A DNA stretch of 35,578 nucleotides from Gammaproteobacteria bacterium UBA6724 (GCA_002454165.1 DKIG01000030.1:1-35578), one strand, 5' to 3'. Counted from the first letter of the stretch, positions 1 to 8,690 are shown. The notes: generated from the letters alone by a model not told the origin. A program made the numbers and translations.

Positions 1-123
1 GCGCATCACTTCGGGCGCCACTATCTCGGCATTGACTGCTCGGCTGAGTATTGCAAAACTGCCGAGCAGAGGATTATAGATAGCGGTGGTACCCCAACGG
101 AAGACATGCGGTCTTTTCTATAA
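1..123 (+). CDS. DNA methyltransferase (N4/N6 type), C-terminal fragment cut by window edge
   Basis: The first frame is open from base 1 to the TAA at 121-123 and gives 40 residues. It contains GRHYLGID followed by SAEYCKTAEQRI, the typical end of N4-cytosine/N6-adenine DNA methyltransferases of the beta order, where a strand ending in GID/GIE just after the motif I region is followed by a helix reading EYC-x-A-x-x-R-I. The catalytic part lies outside the window, so target base and specificity cannot be told. The stop codon falls inside the first unit of an 18-bp tandem repeat, so the last residues (RSFL) derive partly from repeat DNA. The base composition resembles the rest of the window and not the A+T-richer methyltransferase at the right edge, so the two are probably different genes. 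Confidence 0.7.
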   Translation, partial: AHHFGRHYLGIDCSAEYCKTAEQRIIDSGGTPTEDMRSFL

Positions 124-184
124 GTGCCTTCTTTTCTATAAGCGCCCTCTTTTCTATAAATGCCCTCTTTTCTATAAAGGCACT
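113..184. repeat. 18-bp tandem repeat, four units, overlapping the methyltransferase stop
   Basis: Four head-to-tail units of 18 bp run 113-130, 131-148, 149-166 and 167-184. The first reads CTTTTCTATAAGTGCCTT and the others differ at one to four positions, mostly at the 3' side. The stop codon of the upstream methyltransferase (121-123) is formed by TATAA in unit 1; every unit carries the same TATAA. The rest of 185-346 holds no gene that I can support, only leader sequence before the nucleoside transporter. Confidence 0.9.
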
Positions 185-346
185 GTATCTCTTGTCAAGA
201 GTGTTACTTGTCAAAAACCTCGTTGCAGGTATATCTCTTATTGAATCTGCATTAGAATGAATACCCGTCCAGGGAGCAATCTGCTTGAATAGAGAGTGAA
301 TGATGGCAACAATCACAACAAGCATCTGCTCAGACCGCATGCCATC

Positions 347-1588
347 ATGCTGATACTGCAAAGCCTGGTTGGAATGGCGGCGATTATTTTCGTTGGCTAT
401 CTGCTCTCGTCTTCCCGAAGCAGGATCAGTTGGCGCACTGTGGGCGGTGCCTTCGCCATTCAAATTTCCATCGGCTTTCTGGTCTTGTATTTCCCTCTCG
501 GGCAAGATCTGTTGCGGGCTGTCGCCGGGCTGGTGGTGAATCTGCTCAGTTACGCCCAGGAAGGCACGCGCTTCATGTTCGGTAATCTGGCTTCCGATAG
601 CCAGGGTTTTATATTTGCCTTGCAGGTCTTGCCAATCATTGTTTTTTTTGCCTCCCTGGTATCGGTCCTCTATCACCTTGGGATAATGGAACGCCTGGTC
701 AATGTGATCGGCGGATTTATTCGTCTGGTCATTAAGACCAGCAAAGCGGAATCCATGTCTGCCGCCACCAATATTTTTATCGGACAATCAGAAGCACCCA
801 TTGCCATCCGACCCTTTCTGTCGAAGCTATCAACCTCTGAACTCTTTGCGGTGATGGTTGGCGGCATGGCAACTGTCTCTGGTGCCGTCCTGGGAGGCTA
901 CGCTGCGGCGGGAGTGGAGATGAGATATCTGATAGCAGCAAGTTTTATGGCAGCACCCGCTGGATTGATGATGGCGAAGTTGATTCGTCCCCACACAGAC
1001 ACATCATCCGATGATGTGGACATCCATGAGGAAATCGCGGCGCATAGAGCATCCAATGTCATAGATGCTGCCGCCACTGGTGCCTTGCAGGGGATGCAAC
1101 TTGCCATGGCTATAGGTGCCTTGTTGCTGGCGTTTATCGCGCTGATAGCACTGATGAACGGCCTGCTCGGTTGGTTCGGCGGCCTTGTTGGTATGCCGGA
1201 CCTGACATTACAAGGAATACTGGGATATTTGTTTCAACCGGTCGCTTTCTTGATTGGCATTCCCTGGGAGGAGGCGCAGCAGGTAGGCAGTCTCCTGGGT
1301 CAAAAACTCATGTTGAATGAGTTTGTAGCCTTCCTTGATTTTATTGCCAACCATCAAAACCTGAGTCCCAGATCCCAAGCCATCACCACCTTTGCCTTGT
1401 GCGGCTTTGCTTGCCTGACATCTATTGCCATCCTGGTGGGCGGGATTGGTCTCATGGCACCTGAGCGCAGGGAAGAGTTGACACAACTCGGACTGATGGC
1501 GGTGATCGCTGCGAATCTGGCAAATCTGATGAGTGCCACCATTGCAGGTTTCATGCTGTCGCTCAGCGACCTGGAACTAGGTCTGTAA
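347..1588 (+). CDS. Concentrative nucleoside transporter (NupC/CNT family)
   Basis: An inner-membrane symporter that imports nucleosides with H+ or Na+. The protein is almost wholly hydrophobic with many membrane segments, and carries the order seen in NupC: an N-terminal helix followed by a short basic stretch (SSSRSRISWRTV), EGTRFMFGNL, LPIIVFFASL with a re-entrant segment, the conserved GQSEAPIAIRP motif equivalent to the GQSEN substrate-binding loop, and GGMATVSGAVLGGYA. With the ATG at 347 it has 413 residues, the usual family length. A GTG at 296 would add 17 polar residues (NDGNNHNKHLL...) that do not resemble a CNT N-terminus, so 347 is preferred, although neither start has a convincing Shine-Dalgarno. 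The gene stands alone on the plus strand; the downstream gene is convergent. Confidence 0.9.
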   Translation: MLILQSLVGMAAIIFVGYLLSSSRSRISWRTVGGAFAIQISIGFLVLYFPLGQDLLRAVAGLVVNLLSYAQEGTRFMFGNLASDSQGFIFALQVLPIIVFFASLVSVLYHLGIMERLVNVIGGFIRLVIKTSKAESMSAATNIFIGQSEAPIAIRPFLSKLSTSELFAVMVGGMATVSGAVLGGYAAAGVEMRYLIAASFMAAPAGLMMAKLIRPHTDTSSDDVDIHEEIAAHRASNVIDAAATGALQGMQLAMAIGALLLAFIALIALMNGLLGWFGGLVGMPDLTLQGILGYLFQPVAFLIGIPWEEAQQVGSLLGQKLMLNEFVAFLDFIANHQNLSPRSQAITTFALCGFACLTSIAILVGGIGLMAPERREELTQLGLMAVIAANLANLMSATIAGFMLSLSDLELGL

Positions 1589-1622
1589 CCCTGCCTCCAG
1601 ATTACCATCCTTATTGCATCGC

Positions 1623-2747
1623 CTATCTATTGGGATTGATCAAATACTTCTCGCCGGTTGCCTGCTTGCCGTAAACACCGATAGCATCAAGTGACAGTGC
1701 TTCCGCCAGTGATATTTCTCTGGTGTAGTGGCTGGCGAAGGTGGTGGTGATTTCAGCAGCGACTCTTTGTTTCAGCCGATTTGTTTCCTCAGGACCTATC
1801 TTTTGCAGGAAGGGCGTGAGGAGCCAACCCCCAAGTCCCCAAGCCATGCCAAAGTTACGGCTCAGTATTGTCGGCGTCCGGTCAAGTCCGCCGTAGATAT
1901 ACACCTGTTTGTGTTGGGTCGATCCGTAACGGCTATAGTCCGGACTAGTCTTGACGGCGGCGGCTTCCATGCAACTGAGGATCTGTCCGGCAAGCTTACC
2001 GCCCCCGGTGGCGTCAAAGCCGATATAGGCACTGGTCGCCACCAGCATCCCGGTCAGAACCTCCATAAAAGAGTCCTTGCTTGAATTACAGACATACTTA
2101 GCACCCTTCTTTTCAAGCAGCGCAACCTGCTCCTCTTTACGCACTATATTCACCAGATCAATACCATCCGCGATACATATCTTCTGTAGCATCTGCCCGA
2201 GGTTGGAGGCGGCGGCGGTATGCACCAGTGCTCTGCTACCTTCCAGTCTCATGGTCGTCACCATCCCAAGGGCAGTGAGTGGATTCACAAAGCAGGACCC
2301 ACTCTCCGCCGGGGTGACTCCTTCCCGCATGGCAAGGCATTGATTTACCTTGATAGCCCGGTATTGGGTGTACATGGCACCACCCAGGATGCCAACTGTT
2401 TTACCCAGGAGAGATTGGGCTTCGTCCGAGTTGCCAGCCTCAATCACGGTGCCGCCACCCTCGTTACCGACCGGTAGAGCCTGCCCCATTCGTCCAGCTA
2501 GAGCCGGGCGCAGTTTTTCAGGGATCTCGGCGGTGATCACCGGTGCTTCCTGGGTGCCTGATGCCAGGGCGCTGGTCATGTCCGCCATGCCGAACAACAG
2601 ACCCAGATCAGAAGGGTTAATGGGTGCTGCTTCGACCTTCACCAGAACTTCATCTGCCGCGGGAACAGGCACGGGTATCTGCGCCAGTGCAAGCTCAAGC
2701 CTGCCTTCCCTCGTTACCAGCGATTGGAGTTGCAGTTGATTCTTCAT
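1623..2747 (-). CDS. MDR-superfamily oxidoreductase (quinone reductase/alcohol dehydrogenase-like)
   Basis: A medium-chain dehydrogenase/reductase of about 374 residues. The GroES-like N-terminal half shows EVLVKVEAAPINPSD, and NEGGGTVIEAG marks the catalytic-domain core. The nucleotide-binding half begins ALVHTAAASNLGQM; AAASNLG stands where other MDRs have A-x-G-x-x-G. I see none of the clustered cysteines that bind structural zinc, so it is likely a zinc-free NAD(P)H-dependent reductase of quinone-reductase type; the substrate is unknown. The start at 2747 is chosen because CAGGAGAT lies about 8 nt upstream on the minus strand; the frame stays open 17 codons further upstream without a better signal. 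It follows the ABC exporter by 65 nt on the same strand and may share its transcript. Confidence 0.8.
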   Translation of the reverse strand: MKNQLQLQSLVTREGRLELALAQIPVPVPAADEVLVKVEAAPINPSDLGLLFGMADMTSALASGTQEAPVITAEIPEKLRPALAGRMGQALPVGNEGGGTVIEAGNSDEAQSLLGKTVGILGGAMYTQYRAIKVNQCLAMREGVTPAESGSCFVNPLTALGMVTTMRLEGSRALVHTAAASNLGQMLQKICIADGIDLVNIVRKEEQVALLEKKGAKYVCNSSKDSFMEVLTGMLVATSAYIGFDATGGGKLAGQILSCMEAAAVKTSPDYSRYGSTQHKQVYIYGGLDRTPTILSRNFGMAWGLGGWLLTPFLQKIGPEETNRLKQRVAAEITTTFASHYTREISLAEALSLDAIGVYGKQATGEKYLINPNR

Positions 2748-2812
2748 GATGATATCTCCTGTTTTGTGTGAGGTTTTTGTTTCTTTGCAAAAAGACAACC
2801 GACTTGACAGGC

Positions 2813-4768
2813 TTATTCTGCCATCCGGTTGGTTTCAATTTGCAAGGTCCGCAGTTCGTCCCCGACGAAAATTTCCTGTAGCTGCTCTATCCTGTCGGCA
2901 GCTTCCTTCTGCCGTCGCCACATGTCCGCATAGACTCCCTGGTTCTTGACTAGCCAGGTATGGGTACCGCGTTCAATGATCTCACCCTTGTCCAGCACTA
3001 GAATTTCATCCGCATTGACGACGGTTGATAACCTGTGTGCGATGACTAGACTGGTCCTGTGCTTGGCAATCTCAAGCAGCGCGTCCTGAATGTCCCGCTC
3101 GGTCTTGATATCAAGTGCGGAGGTTGCCTCATCCAGCACTAGAATCTTGGGATTTTTCAATACAGTCCGGGCAATGGCGACGCGTTGTTTTTCACCGCCA
3201 GAAAGTTTTAGTCCCCTTTCCCCGACCCTGGTGTCGTAGCCCATGGGCAGGGAGATAATAAAGTTGTGAATGCTGGCGTGGCGGGCAGCCTCCTCAACCT
3301 CGGCATCGCTGGACCCCGGTTTGCCGTAACGGATGTTGTATCGGATGGTGTCGTTAAAGAGAACCGTGTCTTGCGGCACAATGCCAACGGCTTCTCTCAG
3401 ACTTGCCTGGGTCACCTGGCTGATGTCCTGACCATCAATCAATATCTGCCCCTGCTGAACATCATAAAATCGGTACACAAGGCGGGCGAGGGTGGACTTC
3501 CCGGCACCGCTGGGACCAACCACAGCAAGGGTCTTACCATGCTCAATGGAGAAGGTGATACCTTTTAAGATGTCGCGCGGCTTCTCATATTGCGTGTCAT
3601 AACTGAAGTGAACTTGCTGAAAACTGACTTTGCCCTTGTCTATCCTGAGCTGAGTCGCATCAGTCGCATCCTTGACATCCGGTTCATAGTCAAGAAGTTG
3701 AAACATAAATTCCATATCAACCAGCGACTGACGAATCATGCGATAGGATGAGCCTAGGAAACCGAGCGGGATAAAGAGTTGCAGCATGAAAGTGTTCAGC
3801 ATTACCACCTCGCCCATGGTTAGACTTCCTGCGGCATAGTCCTGGACCGCCAGGATGAGAATGGCGACCTGGCAGATGACCCGGGCGGCGAGCTGACCGC
3901 CGTTCAACATACCGAGGGTGTTTTGGCTTTTCACCGCCGCTACCATGTAACGGGACAAGGCATGGTTGTAGCGGTCTGCTTCCCAGGCTTCATTACCAAA
4001 ATACTTCACGGTTTCAAAATTCAACAGGCTGTCCACACCAATCGCCGTTGCCCGGGATTCTTGGGCGACCATCTCCCGCCGGAAATGGGTGCGCCATTCG
4101 GTAAACAGTAGGGTAAAGGCAATGTATCCCGCCAGTGCAAGGAGGATGACCAGGACATATTTGCCCGGATAGGAAACCGCCAGATAGATACACACCATCC
4201 CTATCTCAAAGAGGGTGGGCGCGATGTTGAATGCGAAGATGCCGATAATTTGTTGGAGGGCACGAGTGCCCCGTTCTATGGCTCTGGAGAGTCCGCCAGT
4301 ATGCCGCTCCAGATGAAAGCGCATACTGAGATCGTGCAGATGACGGAATGTTTTGAGACCGATAATCCTTTGTGCGAATTCCGACACCGGCGTGAAGACG
4401 GCGACTCTGATTTCTGTCATGGCACCCGGTAGTAGCACCATCAGGCCATAGAGAAGCGTCAAGCCAATCAACCCTGCAACACTCGCCGATGATGCAACCG
4501 ATGCCCCGGGGAAGAGACTGTTTAGTCCGTCAATCAGGTCTTTGAGCAGGATGGGTCCATAGACATTGGCACTCCGTCCTGCCAGCAGACAGGCGACCGC
4601 GATGAGGACTCGGCAGCGCATGCCATAATGATTTTCTGGCCAGAGGAAGGGCAAGAGCGCCCTCGTGGTCTGCCAGGGTGTACGGTGAGATGCGTCCCGG
4701 CCCGTATCTGTATCAGCACTCGCAGTAGATAAGGGGTCGGGGAAGGGGCTGTGGCGAAAATATTCCAT
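2813..4768 (-). CDS. ABC exporter, Atm1/HMT1-like (fused permease and ATPase)
   Basis: A 651-residue half-transporter with one membrane domain (roughly residues 50-360) and one ATPase domain (roughly 385-620). The ATPase domain shows a complete set of motifs: Walker A GPSGAGKST, Q-loop VPQDTVLF, signature LSGGEKQRVAIART, Walker B ILVLDEATSALD and switch IAHRLSTV. In the membrane part, AIGVDSLLNFETVKYFGNE is typical of the Atm1/ABCB7/HMT1 subgroup, whose members export glutathione-linked or metal-related compounds and support iron-sulfur or heavy-metal handling. It should work as an inner-membrane homodimer. The first 45 residues are polar and specific to this protein. The ATG at 4768 lacks a clear ribosome binding site. 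It lies 89 nt after the NUDIX gene on the same strand. Confidence 0.9.
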   Translation of the reverse strand: MEYFRHSPFPDPLSTASADTDTGRDASHRTPWQTTRALLPFLWPENHYGMRCRVLIAVACLLAGRSANVYGPILLKDLIDGLNSLFPGASVASSASVAGLIGLTLLYGLMVLLPGAMTEIRVAVFTPVSEFAQRIIGLKTFRHLHDLSMRFHLERHTGGLSRAIERGTRALQQIIGIFAFNIAPTLFEIGMVCIYLAVSYPGKYVLVILLALAGYIAFTLLFTEWRTHFRREMVAQESRATAIGVDSLLNFETVKYFGNEAWEADRYNHALSRYMVAAVKSQNTLGMLNGGQLAARVICQVAILILAVQDYAAGSLTMGEVVMLNTFMLQLFIPLGFLGSSYRMIRQSLVDMEFMFQLLDYEPDVKDATDATQLRIDKGKVSFQQVHFSYDTQYEKPRDILKGITFSIEHGKTLAVVGPSGAGKSTLARLVYRFYDVQQGQILIDGQDISQVTQASLREAVGIVPQDTVLFNDTIRYNIRYGKPGSSDAEVEEAARHASIHNFIISLPMGYDTRVGERGLKLSGGEKQRVAIARTVLKNPKILVLDEATSALDIKTERDIQDALLEIAKHRTSLVIAHRLSTVVNADEILVLDKGEIIERGTHTWLVKNQGVYADMWRRQKEAADRIEQLQEIFVGDELRTLQIETNRMAE

Positions 4769-4857
4769 GCTTGGCTAATCCTATTCAGTGTCGCCGCTTG
4801 GCTAGTTGGTTGCAACCGATTCAGGTAAATTGTCAATGCTTGGTTGAGGGTTGCTTG

Positions 4858-5607
4858 TCATCCACTCGGCACTCTGGAACCGTGGGTGGGGAAGTTTTGA
4901 TTGTGCGCCGCCATCCTGAGGAATTCGTCCAGGTTTTGGTACTGGTTACATTGGCTGAGTTGCTGGATTGTCACCGTCATTAATTGAAATTCGTCCCGCT
5001 TCTCTTGTTCCAGTGCCGCCGCAGGGGAAATCCAGAGACTGTCAACAGTCTCTAGCCCATCGTGCAATCCGGTTTGAGAGGCGGGCGCCCGAGTGATGAA
5101 AAATCTGGTGTCAAATCTCCTGGGTCCACCAGGCGGCGTGATCCAGCGATTGAAGAAGTATATCAAGTCAAGCGCCAAGCGCAGCCTTTCCCGGCGGCAA
5201 ATTTCCGCCAATGTTATTTCCCTTGCATGTAACAGACGCCTATACCTGGCAAAACGATCATGAGACTCAGCGTCAAAAGTGACTATCTTGCCATCCACCC
5301 CGTAGGCAAGCATAAAGCCTGATTCCTCAAAGGTTTCTCTTATCCCCGCCAGCCAGTATTGTTGCCAGTCATGCCCCAGGGCAATCTTCTGCTTCTGCTG
5401 CTGGTCCGCTGGGCCAACGACCAGTCCCGCATAGTCACCGCTACGGTCATCAGGATCTACCCGGCCACCGGGGAAGACATACATGCCGCCAGCGAAGACC
5501 GATGTATGATGCCGCCGTAGCATGAATATCTCAAATTGCGGCTTGGCATCCCTGGCAATAATGATAGTGGCGGCGGGGTGAATAGGCGCCCCCTCAGTTT
5601 TGAGCAT
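4858..5607 (-). CDS. NUDIX hydrolase, NUDT19-like
   Basis: A hydrolase of about 249 residues for a nucleoside-diphosphate-linked substrate. The N-terminal part has HPAATIIIARD and FEIFMLRRHHTSVFAGGMYVFPGGRVDPDD. The second half of the NUDIX box, RETFEESGF, comes about 45 residues after GGRVDPDD instead of directly after it. This long insert is characteristic of the NUDT19/RP2p group, members of which cleave coenzyme A derivatives; the two CoA-related genes nearby make that attractive but it remains inference. The start at 5607 is chosen because AAAGGATC lies shortly upstream and the alignment with the family begins there. A start at 5664 would translate the 14-bp repeat array upstream and is rejected. 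Confidence 0.8.
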   Translation of the reverse strand: MLKTEGAPIHPAATIIIARDAKPQFEIFMLRRHHTSVFAGGMYVFPGGRVDPDDRSGDYAGLVVGPADQQQKQKIALGHDWQQYWLAGIRETFEESGFMLAYGVDGKIVTFDAESHDRFARYRRLLHAREITLAEICRRERLRLALDLIYFFNRWITPPGGPRRFDTRFFITRAPASQTGLHDGLETVDSLWISPAAALEQEKRDEFQLMTVTIQQLSQCNQYQNLDEFLRMAAHNQNFPTHGSRVPSG

Positions 5608-5635
5608 GGTTGATCCTTTTGTGCATAGATTTTTG

Positions 5636-5691
5636 AGAAGTGCCCTTTGAGAAGTGCTCCTCAAGAAGTGCCTCTTGTGAAGTGCCCCGAG
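5636..5691. repeat. 14-bp tandem repeat, four units, in the leader of the NUDIX gene
   Basis: Four degenerate 14-bp units begin at 5636, 5650, 5664 and 5678, each carrying (A/T)GAAGTGC; the first reads AGAAGTGCCCTTTG. The array lies between the stop of the CoA-transferase (5700) and the NUDIX start (5607), i.e. 29-84 nt upstream of that start on the minus strand. Confidence 0.85.
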
Positions 5692-5699
5692 GCTTGGCT

Positions 5700-6911
5700 T
5701 CAGGCAGCGGTTTTGATTTTGAGCAGTGCCGTGATTTCTGCTCCCGAGTAGCCCAGGTCTGTCAGTATCTGCCGGGTATGTTCGCCTTGCCCGGGTGCCG
5801 GGGTGCTCGGCAGAATATCAAGGGTGTGGAAATTCATAGGGATGCGGATAGTGCGGTAATCGCCCAGACCGGGCGCGGTCATAGGTGGGAAGAGGTTGAT
5901 CGCCTCGGCTTGGGGATCCGCGATCACTTCATGCAAGCCTAGGACAGGAGCCCATATAATGCCATGCTCATCAAAAATCTGTCCCCACTCATCGCGGAAC
6001 TTCTGTGCCATGATAGCATCAATGGCAGAGACCAGCTCCGCCATGTGCTGGTATCTGTCCTTGGCGCTGGCGAAACGTTCATCCTCCACCCATTCGGGTC
6101 TATTCAATGCCTGGCAGAAGCCTTGCCACCAGGAAGGCTCTGGCATGTTGAATACAATCCACCGTCCATCGCCGCAGGGATAGCGGTTAATCAGGGGGGA
6201 TAACTGCTCTTCCCTTGAACGTTTACGCACCGGACGCTGATCCACCAGGGTGACTGCGTAATCAGTTGCCAGGGTCCAAACAGCTGTCTCGTAGAGTGAA
6301 GTTTCCACAACCTGACCCTCACCCGTCCGGTCAACCTGTCGAATGGCGGCGAGGATGGCACCGACGAGGGCGAGTCCCGTCACATGATCTCCTTGGGCGG
6401 GACGCGCCATGGGCACCAGTCCATCCTCGCCTTCCCGCATCGCATCATGCAGTCCCGACCGACCAAAGAAGGCGGTCGCATCATAGCCGGGCCGCCAGGC
6501 ATCGGGACCTCTGGTGCCGTAGCCGGTCAGTGTGGCATGTACCAGTTTTGAGTTGACTGCCAGCAAAGATGCCGGGTCAAGTCCATACTTTTGCTGTCGT
6601 CTGGCAAGCAGATTACACATAAACACATCCGCCTTCTGGCAGAGTTTGGTCACTATGTCAATGGCGTCTTGCCGAGTCAGGTCCAGGCAGATGGATTGCT
6701 TGCCACGATTATCAATATCAAACTGAAAATCATAGTCTCGAATGTTGGTATCAATCTTGGCGGGGCGCCCCATGCCACGCATGGGGTCACCATTGAGGGG
6801 TTCAATCTTGATGACATTGGCACCGAGGTCGGCAAGAATTACACCAGCACTCGGCGCCGCCATCCAGCTATCAAGTTCTATAATGGTGATGTCATCCAAG
6901 GGTCTGGTCAC
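5700..6911 (-). CDS. CaiB/BaiF family (class III) CoA-transferase
   Basis: Transfers CoA between carboxylic acids through an aspartyl-CoA thioester. The 403-residue length is normal for the family. The N-terminus IIELDSWMAAPSAGVILADLGANVIKIE is the classical class III opening, and the predicted catalytic aspartate is D175 in AQGDHVTGLALVGAILAAI, the position used by formyl-CoA transferase. Substrates cannot be read from sequence. The start is a GTG at 6911 with a strong Shine-Dalgarno AGGAGG five bases upstream. It lies 43 nt downstream of the TauD/TfdA gene on the same strand, so co-transcription is likely. In this window it is the only obvious enzyme able to put CoA on a new acid. Confidence 0.92.
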   Translation of the reverse strand: MTRPLDDITIIELDSWMAAPSAGVILADLGANVIKIEPLNGDPMRGMGRPAKIDTNIRDYDFQFDIDNRGKQSICLDLTRQDAIDIVTKLCQKADVFMCNLLARRQQKYGLDPASLLAVNSKLVHATLTGYGTRGPDAWRPGYDATAFFGRSGLHDAMREGEDGLVPMARPAQGDHVTGLALVGAILAAIRQVDRTGEGQVVETSLYETAVWTLATDYAVTLVDQRPVRKRSREEQLSPLINRYPCGDGRWIVFNMPEPSWWQGFCQALNRPEWVEDERFASAKDRYQHMAELVSAIDAIMAQKFRDEWGQIFDEHGIIWAPVLGLHEVIADPQAEAINLFPPMTAPGLGDYRTIRIPMNFHTLDILPSTPAPGQGEHTRQILTDLGYSGAEITALLKIKTAA

Positions 6912-6954
6912 TCTGTCCTCCTGTAGGGTGTTGCTCTGTTTGGATGATAGAGAC

Positions 6955-7878
6955 TCAGCGGCTTAGCTTGATCCTGGCTGCCTGCTGCTTGTCCTTCATC
7001 AGATGTTTATAGAGTTGTCGGTCATGTCGCCCAGTGGCGGACAGTCTGCCAATGTTGATCCAGGGTTGCCATCTGGGCGGCTCGGTGGCTTCTACCTGGT
7101 CGCCGACAATGGTGACTCGCTGAATCACCCTTTCCCCTTCAAAATCATTCAGCACACAATGTTGCGTACACCGGTTGTCCCACATGGCGATGCACCCGGG
7201 TGTCCAACGATAGCGCACGGTGAATTGCGGATGACCGACCCAGGCGGTGAGATAACCGAGCAGGGCATCGCTTTCGGGGGCGCTCATTTCTACGATACGG
7301 CGGGTGAAGTGCTCATTCACATAGAGTGCCTTTTTGCCGGTGATAGGATGCACTCTAACCACGGGATGAATAGCTGTCTGGTCGGGATGATTGTGAGGTT
7401 GGGCATCGTGTAGGGCGCTTAGCCCGTCGCAGAGCTGTTGCATGGGTGCCGAGAGCCTATCGTATGCGGCGTACAAATTAGTCCATAGAGTATCTCCGCC
7501 CATGTTCGGGGTCTGTATCATGTGCAGAATGGACATGATGGCCGGTTTCTTCTGGAAGGTCAGGTCGGTATGCCATTCATCGGCGACCCCGCCCTTCGTG
7601 GCTTTCAATTCGAAAATTTCCGGTGGTAGCGAGGAATCATTGGCAAGATTGGGATGAGCTTCCATCACCCCGTCCAGTGCATCGCAGAAGTGTCTGCCCA
7701 GAGCGAGGTGTTCCTCCAGGCCTAGTGATTGGTTAGGAAAGAAAATCACCAAATGTTCATGCAACAGCTGGGTGATGCTACTGACATCAGCAGGTTCCAG
7801 GTCGGCAAGTCTGGGTCCCTTAATCTCCGCACCGAGGGCACCAGCAAGCCGTGACACTTTATATGAGGTTGAGGGCAT
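6955..7878 (-). CDS. TauD/TfdA family 2-oxoglutarate/Fe(II)-dependent dioxygenase
   Basis: A 307-residue non-haem iron oxygenase that couples 2-oxoglutarate decarboxylation to hydroxylation of a substrate. The iron ligands are visible: H103 and D105 in EWHTDLTF and the distal H240 in DNRCTQHCVLND; R254 (or R250), shortly after, is placed to bind the 2-oxoglutarate carboxylate. The N-terminus (LAGALGAEIKGPRLADL) is also typical. Relatives act on taurine, phenoxyacetates, alkyl sulfates or carnitine precursors; the substrate here is unknown. It sits directly upstream of the CoA-transferase on the same strand (43 nt). Confidence 0.92.
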   Translation of the reverse strand: MPSTSYKVSRLAGALGAEIKGPRLADLEPADVSSITQLLHEHLVIFFPNQSLGLEEHLALGRHFCDALDGVMEAHPNLANDSSLPPEIFELKATKGGVADEWHTDLTFQKKPAIMSILHMIQTPNMGGDTLWTNLYAAYDRLSAPMQQLCDGLSALHDAQPHNHPDQTAIHPVVRVHPITGKKALYVNEHFTRRIVEMSAPESDALLGYLTAWVGHPQFTVRYRWTPGCIAMWDNRCTQHCVLNDFEGERVIQRVTIVGDQVEATEPPRWQPWINIGRLSATGRHDRQLYKHLMKDKQQAARIKLSR

Positions 7879-7928
7879 GTTTATCTTTTAAGATATTTTC
7901 CGTTGCGGGCAATAGGGATAAGAATGTT

Positions 7929-8690
7929 TCAGGCGAACAGACCCTTGAATGCGATCAGGGTGGCGGCCGCCGCCACATTGATTGAATCAACCCCCCTGCT
8001 CATGGGTATGCGGGCGAGTATATCGCAACGCCGCCGAATCTGCTGGCTCATGCCATCAGTCTCATTTCCCAGCACATAGGCACGATGTCTGGTAGCAGGG
8101 GCAAGACGATGGAAGGAGCGAGTAGTTTCATCCGCCGCATCGTTTGTCATGCCAATGATCTCAAATCCCTGGTGCTGCAGACACTCTAACCCCGCCTCAA
8201 TATGCGGACAGTGAAAGATATTTGCCCTGAGGAGGGTGCCTGCACTTGCCTTGTGTACCAGAGGATCAATCCTGGCGCATCCCTTGCGAGGTAGCACCAG
8301 CCCGGTCATGGGCGAAGCGGTGACGGAGCGAATTATCAGCCCAAGATTCTGCGGGTTGGTCACGCCGTCCAACACGATAACTTCCTTGAATCCATTGTCG
8401 GCATTTGTCGTACCCGATCCGGACACCTCGGCAAGCTCTTCAACCCTTTGATAGCCTATTGTCTGAACATCAATCGCCACACCCTGGTCCTGTCTGGCGT
8501 TTTTGGAAATCCGCGCCAGCTCTTGACGGCTATGTCGGTGTATTTCCACCTGCCGCTCTCGGGCGAGATTTTCAATTCGTTCCATGATATCCGAACTGGC
8601 ATTGCTGTCCGCAAGATGCAGCCTGAAGATGGAGACACGGGAGTCTTCCAGCAGTGCCAAGATGGTCCTGCGGCCATAGAGGGTAATCAT
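7929..8690 (-). CDS. SpoU/TrmH family RNA 2'-O-ribose methyltransferase (RlmB-like)
   Basis: A SAM-dependent methyltransferase of rRNA or tRNA ribose with the SPOUT trefoil-knot fold. Motif 1 is seen as DGVTNPQNLGLIIRSV, motif 2 as VLGNETDGMS and motif 3 as IPMSRGVDSINVAAAA, all complete. The N-terminal substrate-binding domain begins ITLYGRRTILALLED, as in RlmB and TrmH relatives that start with YG-x-x-x-V/I-x-x-L. The ATG at 8690 places that motif directly at the N-terminus and gives 253 residues; the frame also allows a TTG at 8732. Neither has a clear Shine-Dalgarno. The exact RNA target is not predictable from sequence. Confidence 0.88.
   Translation of the reverse strand: MITLYGRRTILALLEDSRVSIFRLHLADSNASSDIMERIENLARERQVEIHRHSRQELARISKNARQDQGVAIDVQTIGYQRVEELAEVSGSGTTNADNGFKEVIVLDGVTNPQNLGLIIRSVTASPMTGLVLPRKGCARIDPLVHKASAGTLLRANIFHCPHIEAGLECLQHQGFEIIGMTNDAADETTRSFHRLAPATRHRAYVLGNETDGMSQQIRRRCDILARIPMSRGVDSINVAAAATLIAFKGLFA

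Noticed and set aside
74..787. Minus-strand open frame of 237 codons opposite the nucleoside transporter
   Set aside because: It lies antisense to a convincing CNT transporter, and its start-distal part translates the 18-bp repeat (I-E-K-R-A units). No domain is recognisable.
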